From Actinomycetota bacterium (GTDB lineage: Bacteria; Actinomycetota; Humimicrobiia; Humimicrobiales; Humimicrobiaceae): a DNA stretch of 5,725 nucleotides. Made by a program: the position numbers and the translations under genes. This document shows positions 1-5,725 of this stretch, piece after piece. Within the stretch, counting starts at the first letter, position 1. Each line of letters begins with the position of its first letter. The stretch spans positions 1-5,725 of the forward strand of contig JAMDDL010000010.1 in the NCBI GenBank assembly GCA_023488645.1. Direction: 5' to 3'. The notes beneath the pieces are model-generated. The model was not told where the DNA came from, did no database searches, and worked only from the letters and a program-made list of their open reading frames with translations.

Positions 1-57
1 TTAATATCTATTAACGGGATTTCTGTATTTTTGGGTCAGCAGGACTTTGGTATTTAA
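1..57 (+). CDS. Possible C-terminal tail of an unidentified upstream gene (partial)
   Basis: Frame 1 is open from the window edge to a TAA at 55-57 and gives 18 residues ending in GQQDFGI. The stretch is richer in G than the DNA after it and reads like protein. However, 18 open codons are expected fairly often by chance even in AT-rich DNA, and no family can be recognised from so short a tail. If real, it ends 35 bp before the lipoprotein start and would make the lipoprotein the downstream member of a plus-strand operon. That would also explain why no convincing promoter is visible in bases 1-92. Confidence 0.25.
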   Translation, partial: LISINGISVFLGQQDFGI

Positions 58-92
58 AAACATTAAAAATATTAACAAAAAAAAGGTTAAAA

Positions 93-698
93 ATGGCAAT
101 AAAAACTAACAAAAAAATTAAAATTATTACTTTACTTTCAATTTTTATTATAGCTTTTTTACTTTTATTCAATCTTGTTTCGTGCGGTTTGACAGCAAGT
201 ACATCCTCATCAGGCGAAGCTCAAGGTAAAGATCAGAAAAGCAGTACAAGTAGTAATGACAATGTTCAGGAGGAAGCTGTTGAAGCTGTAAAAGGAGAGG
301 ATTTAACAGATTATGACAATGTAAAAGTTGGTGCCGAAATAAAAGGAGCAATACCTGGCTTTCTTTGCACCAATAAAGACAATTATGTAGTTATTGAAGT
401 GAAGAATACTTCTGATTTTACATGGAGAAATGATTCAAAAAATTCAGTGAGAGCCGGATATCATTATTATGGTCAGGATGTTGATGCAAGTGATTATGAC
501 GGCACTGCAAGAACGGAACTTGAAAAAAATATTGCGCCGGGAGAAACCGCAAAAATAAATGTTTTAATAAATGATATAAAAAACCCTGGAAATTATGTCA
601 TACAGATTGATCTGGTTTTAGAAGGCAAATACTGGTTTTCATCAAAGGGTGTAAAAATGATTGAAAGCCCTGCTTATTTTGGAGAATGTCAGAACTGA
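93..698 (+). CDS. Secreted lipoprotein with a C-terminal Ig-like (NBR1-type) beta-sandwich domain
   Basis: This is a predicted membrane-anchored extracytoplasmic lipoprotein of 201 residues; its function is not known. It starts with a lysine-rich n-region (residues 4-10) and a hydrophobic core (about 11-29), then a lipobox L28-V-S-C31, so Cys31 should be lipidated after signal peptidase II cleavage. Residues 33-70 are a Ser/Thr/Gly/Gln/Glu-rich, probably disordered linker. Residues about 77-190 match a beta-sandwich pattern I recognise from bacterial proteins with an Ig-like domain related to that of NBR1: VKNTSDFTW (103-111), GYHYY (122-126), RTEL (140-143), APGETAKI (148-155), then PGNY with DLVLEGKYWFS (173-183). 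The domain is usually fused to larger proteins and here stands almost alone, which suggests a binding or structural role. The start is supported by AAAAGG at 81-86, six bases before the ATG. The stop is TGA. The domain assignment comes from motif memory, not a search. Confidence 0.85.
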   Translation: MAIKTNKKIKIITLLSIFIIAFLLLFNLVSCGLTASTSSSGEAQGKDQKSSTSSNDNVQEEAVEAVKGEDLTDYDNVKVGAEIKGAIPGFLCTNKDNYVVIEVKNTSDFTWRNDSKNSVRAGYHYYGQDVDASDYDGTARTELEKNIAPGETAKINVLINDIKNPGNYVIQIDLVLEGKYWFSSKGVKMIESPAYFGECQN

Positions 699-736
699 TT
701 CTAAAAATGCGCCATATGCTTATTACTTCAAATTAT

Positions 737-1555
737 TTAAGGCAAGCTAAAAGGCTGTATGGTAAAAACAGGAATGGTTGAGCTGAATTTTTTCATTGAT
801 AAATTATTTCCAGTTAAATATTTAGTGTCATCATATTCATTAAAAAATTGCAGTTTGCCGGTTATTTTATATAAATCAAATAAGGAACAAATTTTTACAT
901 CTTCCCCAAGGCCTGCTTTAATCATTGAGCGGTAACTTACCGATTTTTTTAAAGCCTCAAGGGAATTTTTTTCAAATTCAGCATTATTTAATACAAGTCT
1001 TGCTGCATCTGTAATATCCGTATTTTTCCTTTTCTGCAGGATTATCTTTACAGCTATTCCCGCAGCATAAGCATCATCAAAAGCAATTCTGCCTTTTTCT
1101 CCGGAACAAAGAAGCAGGATATTTGCATTATTTTTTTCTGCCTGGCTGATTAAAACATCACATACATAGCTGATATTAACCAGAGACATGACAAAAGAAT
1201 CTTTTGATTTCAGTGTCTTAAAAAATGATTTTGTACCATTGGTTGTTTTAAGTATTATACCCCTGCCTTTAAGGTCCATTTTTGAATATTCAAGCGGAGA
1301 ATTCCCGAAATCAAAACCTTTTGGCGGTAATCCACCTTCTTCCCCGCAAAGAAGGTAGTCATTAAATATTTTTTTATACAAAAAAGCCTGTGTTTTATTT
1401 TTCGCAATAATTATTTCCCTGCATCCACCTGCAAGTAAAACAGACATTGTAGTAGTAGCTCTTATAATATCAATTACTGCGCACACATATCTTTGAATGT
1501 TAATATGCTTTAATTTCGGGTTAAAATCATTATTTAATATTACATCAATCAGCAT
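737..1555 (-). CDS. comB: ComB-family protein, probable 2-phosphosulfolactate phosphatase
   Basis: This 272-residue protein belongs to the ComB family, whose characterised members hydrolyse (R)-2-phospho-3-sulfolactate to sulfolactate in a Mg-dependent reaction, a step of coenzyme M synthesis in methanogens. Family motifs in order are AVIDIIRATTT (26-36), CGEEGGLPPKGFDFGNSPLE (70-89), KTTNGTKS (103-110; usually TTTNGT), LLCSGEKGRIAFDDAYAAG (148-166) and the late S...S...AGLGEDVKIC region (about 198-223). Known members are about 225-245 residues, so the stretch after about residue 235 (FFNEYDD to the end) is an extension without recognised motifs. It is the last gene of the minus-strand run, 44 bp after purC. 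No SD sequence precedes the ATG (the upstream bases read AAGATATAAGTT), but the N-terminal IDV matches the family start. No ComA, ComC or other sulfonate genes are in the window, so the real substrate in this organism is uncertain; the family call is firm. Confidence 0.88.
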   Translation of the reverse strand: MLIDVILNNDFNPKLKHINIQRYVCAVIDIIRATTTMSVLLAGGCREIIIAKNKTQAFLYKKIFNDYLLCGEEGGLPPKGFDFGNSPLEYSKMDLKGRGIILKTTNGTKSFFKTLKSKDSFVMSLVNISYVCDVLISQAEKNNANILLLCSGEKGRIAFDDAYAAGIAVKIILQKRKNTDITDAARLVLNNAEFEKNSLEALKKSVSYRSMIKAGLGEDVKICSLFDLYKITGKLQFFNEYDDTKYLTGNNLSMKKFSSTIPVFTIQPFSLP

Positions 1556-1599
1556 AACTTATATCTTGTTTTTGTTTTTTAATGTTTTTTGTAAGAATA

Positions 1600-2493
1600 T
1601 TAAAATCTGCTGAATTTTTTACCTGTAATTTTTTCATATGCAAGAACGTATCTTTCAGATGTTTTTTTTATTATTTCCTGCGGTAATTCAGGCGGAATAG
1701 AATTTCTGTCCCAGGAAGAATTTAAAAGATAATCCCTTACGAATTGTTTATCCATGCTTCTTTGCTGCTCTCCGGGTATATATTCATCTAAAAACCAGAA
1801 TCTTGAAGAATCGGGAGTAAGCACTTCATCTGCAAGAATTATTTTGTCATCAGCATTTCCAAATTCAAATTTTGTATCAGCAATGATTATTCCCTTTTTT
1901 AAAGCATATTCACTTGCCTTTTTATACAATTTCAGACTTTTATCATGTATAAATTCAATAACATCTGTTCCAAATATTTTTTTTGCCTTGTTTATTGTAA
2001 TCGCAATATCATGTCCGGAAACTTCCTTGGTTGTTGGAGTAAAAATAGGTTCGGGAAGTCTGTCAGCAAATTTCAAACCACTTGGCATGGCAAAATCACC
2101 TATTTTCCCGCTTTCATTGTATTCCTGCCATGCAGAGCCTGTAATATAGCCTCTTACAACACATTCTATTGGATAAATATTTGCTTTTTTAACCACAACA
2201 GATCTGTTTTTTAAAATATCCCTGAATTTTTTCAATTGTGCAGGAAACTTATCAAAATCAGTTTCAATCAGATGATTTTCAATGATATCGGATAAATAAT
2301 TAAACCAGAAAACTGAAATCTGATTAAGCAAAATACCCTTATATGGAATAAGGGAAGGCAGAATATAATCAAAAGCTGAAATTCTGTCAGTTGTAACTAT
2401 TAAAAGACTGCTGTCAAGCAAAAACATTTCCCTGACTTTACCGCTTTTAATCTTCTGCAAGTTTTCAAGTTCAACATTACCAATTAATTTCAT
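1600..2493 (-). CDS. purC: SAICAR synthase (phosphoribosylaminoimidazole-succinocarboxamide synthase)
   Basis: PurC is a cytoplasmic enzyme of de novo purine synthesis that joins CAIR and L-aspartate with ATP to give SAICAR. Both family signatures are present: YPIECVVRGYITGS (107-120) and IIADTKFEFG (203-212). Other conserved blocks are the nucleotide-binding GKVRE (18-22), TTDRISAFD (34-42), FTPTTKE (151-157), DEVLTPDSSRFW (222-233) and DKQFVRDYL (248-256). At 297 residues it is the long, yeast Ade1-like form and not the roughly 237-residue E. coli form; the C-terminal DKQFVRDYL block is typical of the long type. The start is firmly set by an AGGAGG ribosome site five bases upstream. It lies 39 bp after the glycerate kinase and 44 bp before the ComB gene, with no other pur gene adjacent, so it is detached from any large pur cluster within this window. 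All key motifs are intact. Confidence 0.97.
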   Translation of the reverse strand: MKLIGNVELENLQKIKSGKVREMFLLDSSLLIVTTDRISAFDYILPSLIPYKGILLNQISVFWFNYLSDIIENHLIETDFDKFPAQLKKFRDILKNRSVVVKKANIYPIECVVRGYITGSAWQEYNESGKIGDFAMPSGLKFADRLPEPIFTPTTKEVSGHDIAITINKAKKIFGTDVIEFIHDKSLKLYKKASEYALKKGIIIADTKFEFGNADDKIILADEVLTPDSSRFWFLDEYIPGEQQRSMDKQFVRDYLLNSSWDRNSIPPELPQEIIKKTSERYVLAYEKITGKKFSRF

Positions 2494-2498
2494 ATCAG

Positions 2499-2504
2499 CC
2501 TCCT
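2499..2504 (-). promoter_or_regulatory. Ribosome binding site of purC
   Basis: The minus strand reads AGGAGG, then CTGAT, then ATG. This is a full consensus Shine-Dalgarno site at a five-base spacing. It is the strongest one in the window and fixes the purC start. By contrast, the genes on either side (glycerate kinase and ComB) have none, so purC may be translated more efficiently than its neighbours from a shared mRNA. Confidence 0.85.
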
Positions 2505-2532
2505 GATATCTTTTTCTTTTAAAAATTTATCT

Positions 2533-3675
2533 TTATCTTTTTATTTTCAAATAAAAACTGATAATTTCCCCTGTTAAGCTTTCAAGAAGTTCAGGAGCAT
2601 TTTCAATTGCATCCGAAAGATCCATGGGTTTATTTAAAATAGAGAAATTGCCGCAAAACAAACTGCTATCGCTTCTGCTTACCTGATTCCTGTCAACAAG
2701 AACAGACCCGTTTATAGTTATGACAGGAATATTATATTTTTTTGCAAGGTTTGCTACTCCGAATGCACTTTTTCCAAAAAATGTCTGTTTGTCAAATGCA
2801 CCTTCGCCTGAAATTATCAAATCACAATCTTTTATTTTTTCTTCAAGTTTTGTAACATCAATTATTATATTAACTCCAATCCTTAACTTTGCATTTAAAA
2901 ATGCAACCATTCCCCCACCCAGGCCTCCGGATGCTCCTGCACCTTTTAAATCTCTGATATTTTTGCCCAGATCATTTTTTATTATTTTTGCAAAATTTAT
3001 AAGCCCCCGGTTTAACTGCCTTATCATTTCAAAATCTGCGCCTTTTTGTGCTGCATAAACATAAGCTGCTCCATTTTTACCGGTAAGAGGATTTTCAACA
3101 TCACATGCACATTCATAAACTATATCAAGCGCTCCGGGAACTAAACCTGAAGTATCAATCCTTACAATTTTTGAAAGCTGTTTTCCGCCCAGACCAAGAA
3201 GTTTCCCGTTAATATCAAAGAACCTCACTCCCAGAGCCTGTGCCATTCCCATGCCGCCGTCATTTGTTGAGCTTCCGCCCAGACCCATTATAATTTTTTT
3301 ACAACCCATATTTAAAGCACTTTTAATTAGCTGTCCGGTCCCGAAAGTGGTTGTTTCCATTGGATTTCTTCTATCATACGGCACAAGCCACAGTCCCGAA
3401 GCTGCAGACATTTCAATGACAGCAATATCATTTTCAATAATACCAAATCTGGCATTTATATTTTCCCCCAGGGGACCCATTACAGGAACTTCCAGATATC
3501 TTCCCTTCTGGCTTTCCACAAGGGTTTCTACTGTTCCTTCTCCGCCATCAGCCATTGGATTTGTTATAACTTCAATTGAACTGTCAATATCTTTAATAGC
3601 TTTTGCAATAATATTGCACACGGCATTTGCGCTAAGACTTCCTTTATATTTATCGCATGCTGCAACTATTTTCAT
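2533..3675 (-). CDS. glxK: Glycerate kinase, type I (GlxK/GarK family)
   Basis: This cytoplasmic kinase phosphorylates D-glycerate with ATP; characterised GarK/GlxK members make 2-phosphoglycerate, feeding glyoxylate- or serine-derived carbon into lower glycolysis. The 380-residue length is normal for the family. Motifs in order are DKYKGSLSA (8-16), PMADGGEGT (40-48), GLGGSSTNDGGMGMAQALG (131-149), ENPLTGKNGAAYVYAAQKG (194-212), GAGASGGLGGGM (245-256) and SGEGAFDKQTFFGK (289-302), all intact. The start MKIVAACDKYKGS matches the family N-terminus (compare MKIVIAPDSFKGS), so it is trusted although no SD sequence precedes it. It sits 131 bp after the lipid kinase, the widest gap in the run, and 39 bp before purC. 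No tartronate-semialdehyde reductase, glyoxylate carboligase or serine-cycle gene is next to it, so the source of glycerate cannot be read from context. The symbol follows the family; garK is equally possible. Confidence 0.95.
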   Translation of the reverse strand: MKIVAACDKYKGSLSANAVCNIIAKAIKDIDSSIEVITNPMADGGEGTVETLVESQKGRYLEVPVMGPLGENINARFGIIENDIAVIEMSAASGLWLVPYDRRNPMETTTFGTGQLIKSALNMGCKKIIMGLGGSSTNDGGMGMAQALGVRFFDINGKLLGLGGKQLSKIVRIDTSGLVPGALDIVYECACDVENPLTGKNGAAYVYAAQKGADFEMIRQLNRGLINFAKIIKNDLGKNIRDLKGAGASGGLGGGMVAFLNAKLRIGVNIIIDVTKLEEKIKDCDLIISGEGAFDKQTFFGKSAFGVANLAKKYNIPVITINGSVLVDRNQVSRSDSSLFCGNFSILNKPMDLSDAIENAPELLESLTGEIISFYLKIKR

Positions 3676-3806
3676 TCCAAAATATTTTATCCAGTTTATG
3701 AAATATTATTCATGCATTACCATAAATTTATTAAATTCAAAATCTTAATTCATAAAACCTTAACATCTGTTATTTTGCTCTTTATTCTCTATTCACTACC
3801 ATTAAA
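3676..3806 (-). other. 131-bp spacer between lipid kinase and glycerate kinase genes
   Basis: This AT-rich gap holds no ORF of note and no GC-rich hairpin followed by a T-run, so transcription from the lipid kinase gene probably reads through. Only short AT-only inverted repeats are seen, such as AATTT-ATT-AAATT near 3726-3738. Next to the glycerate kinase start, the minus strand reads TAAAAT at 3689-3684, a five-of-six match to a -10 box, eight bases before the ATG. No good -35 match lies at the normal distance. It may hold an internal promoter, but the evidence is weak. Confidence 0.3.
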
Positions 3807-4784
3807 TTAAGGTAAAAATATATTCAGAGCTTTTTTTGCCACCTTTATTTTAACCGGCAAATTACAATAAATATCTCCATCTGCCTGTACTCGAAGAGGT
3901 ACTTTATTGTCTGAATTAAAATCTTCTGTAAAATCCTGTTCGATGATAACTTCGGCTGCAGTTCTGCTGTAAAATACATTTTTAAAATTAATATGCATTT
4001 TAACAAAAATAGCAAGAATATTTGCAATGGAGCTTAATTTATCCCTGCTCATAAACATACAGATATCAAGGACACCATCATCTATTGTTGCATCAGGGGC
4101 TATTTGAGCCATTGGAAAGCCGTAAGACCTTACATTACTTACTATACAAAAATATCCCTTGCATAAAACTTTTTCATCAGTAATTCTTAAGATAACTTCA
4201 ACAGGTTTATAAGTAAAAAATGCCTTAAATCCATGATATATATAAGCTAAAATCTTAAATTTTTTCTTTAAATTTGGATTTAAGGCAGACAATGCTTTTA
4301 CGTCAAAACCGCAGGAACACATCATTAAAAAATATTTTTCGTCATTTATAATGCCAAGATCTATTTCTCTTATATTTTCTTTTTTAAAAACATCCACCGC
4401 TTTTTTAATATAAAAAGGTATTTTCCTGTCTTTGGCAAAAGCATTTCCTGTACCTCTCGGTATAATGCCCAGTGGAATTTTAGTATAAGCAAGAACGTTT
4501 ATGGCTTCATTAATTATTCCGTCTCCGCCGACTGCAACAACCATTTCTAAATCTTTATTGTCATTTAAATAATTTTTCAGCTTTTCTGCTGCTTCTCCAA
4601 CTTTTGATGTTTCAATCTTTTCAATAAAAAAGCCCCGGTTTTTTAAAACATCCGAAACTTTTTTAATTATCCTTGCATTAATTCCGCTGGATAAGATATT
4701 GTAAAGCAATAATGTTTTGGCCATTATTTTTTTATGATAATTCAGTTTATTCCTGCTGTTGAAAGAGCATTTGAACAAATGCAT
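3807..4784 (-). CDS. YegS/BmrU-type diacylglycerol (lipid) kinase family protein
   Basis: This protein belongs to the DAGK catalytic-domain family, which phosphorylates lipids such as diacylglycerol with ATP at the inner face of the membrane. Numbered from the 4784 start (325 residues), it shows LLLYNILSSG (25-34; a degraded form of the usual YNPxSG), VAVGGDGIINEAIN (83-96; GGDGT is usual, here GGDGI), LGIIPRGTGNAFAK (105-118), GFDVKA (159-164), DDGVLD (235-240) and QADGD (300-304). Nucleotide-binding and late acidic motifs are therefore present. Two starts compete. The 4784 ATG has GAGGA six bases upstream and overlaps mtnP by 43 bp, adding a 20-residue basic leader. The ATG at 4724 (residue 21, MAKTLLLYN) fits the family N-terminus and gives 305 residues but has no near SD. 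The substrate cannot be told from sequence. The stop is TAA and no terminator follows. Confidence 0.88.
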   Translation of the reverse strand: MHLFKCSFNSRNKLNYHKKIMAKTLLLYNILSSGINARIIKKVSDVLKNRGFFIEKIETSKVGEAAEKLKNYLNDNKDLEMVVAVGGDGIINEAINVLAYTKIPLGIIPRGTGNAFAKDRKIPFYIKKAVDVFKKENIREIDLGIINDEKYFLMMCSCGFDVKALSALNPNLKKKFKILAYIYHGFKAFFTYKPVEVILRITDEKVLCKGYFCIVSNVRSYGFPMAQIAPDATIDDGVLDICMFMSRDKLSSIANILAIFVKMHINFKNVFYSRTAAEVIIEQDFTEDFNSDNKVPLRVQADGDIYCNLPVKIKVAKKALNIFLP

Positions 4785-5551
4785 TTGCGATCCTCGCTAA
4801 TCTTCGGCATGACACTAAACAGCAGTTTTCTTAATTTTTCATTATTTTCCTTAAAAACTTTCATTACTTCATCATAAGTTACAGGCTTTATTTCAGGATG
4901 ACCTTCAAGTCCTGTATCATAATCAGTTATCAGTGAAATATTTGCATAACAAATTTCAAGTTCTCTTGCAAGATAGCATTCAGGATACTGCGTCATATTT
5001 ATTACTTCCCATCCAAAACCGGAATACCACCTGCTTTCAGCTCTGGTTGAAAATCTTGGACCTTGAACTATAACAACCGTTCCATGCTCATGGCATGATA
5101 TATTCAGCTCTTTTGCACTTTCTATAATTAATTTTCTCAGATCCGGACAGTAAGGTTCCGCAGAGGATACATGATTTGTTTTCGGTCCGTCATAAAAGGT
5201 ATCAATACGTCCCTTTGTTCTGTCAACAAACTGATCGCAAATTACAAAATCTCCAGGTTTTACCTGAGGCTGAAGGCTGCCGGCAGCGCATGGACCCATC
5301 AAATGCTTTACACCAAGCATATACATTGCATAAACATTTGCTCTGTAATTTATCATATGAGGCGGAATTGAATGCTCCCTTCCATGCCTTGGAATAAATG
5401 CGATATCTTTTCCTTCAAGTTCTCCGATTACTATCTTATCGGAAGGTGCCCCGTAAGGAGTATTCAAATAAAATTCCTGCTTAATATCAAGAAATGAATA
5501 AAAACCTGAGCCGCCAAATACACCTGTTGTAACTTGTGGAATTTTCGTCAT
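4742..5551 (-). CDS. mtnP: S-methyl-5'-thioadenosine phosphorylase (MTAP/PNP family)
   Basis: This cytoplasmic enzyme uses phosphate to split methylthioadenosine, a by-product of polyamine and other SAM-dependent reactions, into adenine and 5-methylthioribose-1-phosphate. It has 269 residues. Motifs include GGSGFY (13-18) at the N-terminal phosphate loop, PRHGREHSIPPHMINYRAN (54-72), GPCAAGSL (86-93), GPRFSTRAES (164-173), NMTQYPE with LARE (185-197) and ITDYD (208-212). The TDYD block matches human MTAP, whose two aspartates contact the 6-amino group of adenine, whereas purine nucleoside phosphorylases carry Asn and Glu there; this favours adenine-type substrates over inosine or guanosine. 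The start is supported by GAGAGG six bases before the ATG. It is the first gene of the minus-strand run, with a candidate promoter upstream, and ends in TGA. Residues 252-269 form a non-conserved tail overlapping a possible lipid kinase start. No other methionine-salvage gene is in the window. Confidence 0.95.
   Translation of the reverse strand: MTKIPQVTTGVFGGSGFYSFLDIKQEFYLNTPYGAPSDKIVIGELEGKDIAFIPRHGREHSIPPHMINYRANVYAMYMLGVKHLMGPCAAGSLQPQVKPGDFVICDQFVDRTKGRIDTFYDGPKTNHVSSAEPYCPDLRKLIIESAKELNISCHEHGTVVIVQGPRFSTRAESRWYSGFGWEVINMTQYPECYLARELEICYANISLITDYDTGLEGHPEIKPVTYDEVMKVFKENNEKLRKLLFSVMPKISEDRKCICSNALSTAGIN
4791..4795 (-). promoter_or_regulatory. Shine-Dalgarno-like site inside mtnP, for the longer lipid kinase start
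   Basis: The minus strand reads GAGGA, then TCGCAA, then ATG (4784-4782). The spacing is ideal for a ribosome site. It lies in the last codons of mtnP, in a tail (residues 252-269) that is not conserved in the enzyme family. It supports initiation at 4784 and tight coupling of the two genes, though a chance match in a Glu-Asp codon pair is also possible. Confidence 0.5.
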
Positions 5552-5645
5552 AATCTGCCTCTCATTTAAAATTAATATTAATAATATAAAAAAACTCTTT
5601 AAACTTATGTGCTAAAAAATATTTATAACAGCAAATGCCAGCCGG

Positions 5646-5661
5646 TTATCGTGCAATAAAT
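5646..5661. repeat. Direct repeat copy B, possible operator at the mtnP start site
   Basis: The plus strand reads TTATCGTGCAATAAAT. It matches copy A (5697-5713) apart from one inserted base and one substitution. Its first 14 bases also form an imperfect palindrome, TTAT-N6-ATAA with a G-C pair inside, as expected for a dimeric regulator. It overlaps the predicted mtnP transcription start, where a bound repressor would block the polymerase. No regulator gene is in the window. Confidence 0.4.
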
Positions 5662-5663
5662 AT

Positions 5664-5690
5664 ATTATAAATTAAATTTCAATTAATCAA
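5664..5690 (-). promoter_or_regulatory. Candidate sigma-70-type promoter of the mtnP operon
   Basis: On the minus strand a -35-like TTGATT (5690-5685) is followed after 15 bases by a perfect TATAAT (5669-5664). A shifted TAATAT gives a 17-base spacer with a poorer match. The start of transcription would be near 5657, leaving a leader of about 105 nt before mtnP. The surrounding DNA is so AT-rich that -10-like boxes are common. The position ahead of the first gene and between two direct repeats raises the likelihood. Confidence 0.4.
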
Positions 5691-5696
5691 TTTATT

Positions 5697-5713
5697 TTAT
5701 CGGTGCAGTAAAT
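5697..5713. repeat. Direct repeat copy A, possible operator upstream of the mtnP promoter
   Basis: The plus strand reads TTATCGGTGCAGTAAAT. It repeats copy B (5646-5661) in the same orientation, with one extra G and one A-to-G change. The centres are about 51-52 bp apart, near five turns of the helix. The copy lies directly upstream of the candidate -35 box, so the two copies bracket the promoter. Confidence 0.4.
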
Positions 5714-5725
5714 CTGAAATATTTT

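Noticed and set aside
47..75. Promoter-like pair TTGGTA (47-52) and TATTAA (70-75) ahead of the lipoprotein
   Set aside because: Each box matches only four of six consensus bases, and the start of transcription would fall inside the ribosome site, leaving too short a leader.
1543..1555. TATAAG just before the ComB start as a leaderless promoter
   Set aside because: It lies only two bases before the ATG, too close for transcription to begin at or before the start codon.
1754..2149. 131-codon plus-strand ORF over purC
   Set aside because: It is the complement of well-conserved purC codons, has no ribosome site and shows no family resemblance.
2720..3058. 112-codon plus-strand ORF over the glycerate kinase gene
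   Set aside because: Phe/Ile/Pro-rich shadow frame opposite a conserved coding region; no independent support.
3698..3713. Apparent palindrome ATGAAATATTATTCAT upstream of the glycerate kinase
   Set aside because: Only the outer five bases and the central pair match; in AT-rich spacer DNA this is expected by chance.
3251..3748. 165-codon plus-strand ORF over the glycerate kinase gene
   Set aside because: It lies antisense to a gene with all family motifs. The translation is Pro/Ser/Ile-rich low-information sequence with no recognisable domain, typical of the complement of a coding frame.
5614..5649. Possible attenuator in the mtnP leader: arms ATAAC (5649-5645) and GTTAT (5629-5625) on the minus strand, followed by six T (5619-5614)
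   Set aside because: The stem is only five mainly A-T pairs plus two G-C pairs across an internal bulge, and five bases separate it from the T-run. It is too weak to call a terminator, and no leader peptide or known riboswitch core is visible.

Overview
This is a low-G+C window (roughly one third G+C by eye) and densely coding. It reads as chromosomal housekeeping DNA from a bacterium. Supporting signs are a lipobox-type lipoprotein, Shine-Dalgarno (SD) sites ahead of several genes, and standard code use: two genes end in TGA and tryptophan is TGG. The AT-rich composition and the gene set suggest an uncultured, possibly anaerobic, low-G+C lineage, but nothing here fixes the phylum. There are no mobile elements, CRISPR arrays, tRNAs or rRNAs.

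Layout. On the plus strand, bases 1-57 may be the tail of an unidentified gene. It is followed by a 201-residue lipoprotein (93-698) whose C-terminal half looks like an Ig-like beta-sandwich. Everything after that is on the minus strand and runs right to left: mtnP-like methylthioadenosine phosphorylase (5551-4742), a YegS/BmrU-type lipid kinase (4784 or 4724 to 3807), a type I glycerate kinase (3675-2533), purC (2493-1600) and a ComB-family phosphatase (1555-737). The lipoprotein and the ComB gene converge with only 38 bp between them and no visible terminator.

How the genes fit together. The five minus-strand genes have small gaps (an overlap or 17, then 131, 39 and 44 bp) and no terminator hairpin with a T-run between them, so one transcript could cover all five. 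A candidate promoter lies in the 174 bp upstream of mtnP. The clearest link is purine metabolism: MtnP recovers adenine from methylthioadenosine and PurC performs a step of de novo purine synthesis. Glycerate kinase, the lipid kinase and the ComB-like protein have no evident common pathway with them, so this looks like a mixed housekeeping operon and not a dedicated system.

Most worth a second look: (1) a 16/17-bp imperfect direct repeat bracketing the mtnP promoter about five helical turns apart, which looks like an operator pair; (2) the conflict over the start of the lipid kinase, with a good ribosome site inside mtnP but family homology beginning 20 codons later; (3) the missing ribosome site and start-proximal -10-like box of the glycerate kinase; (4) the lipoprotein itself. 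I see no convincing evidence of a wholly new system.
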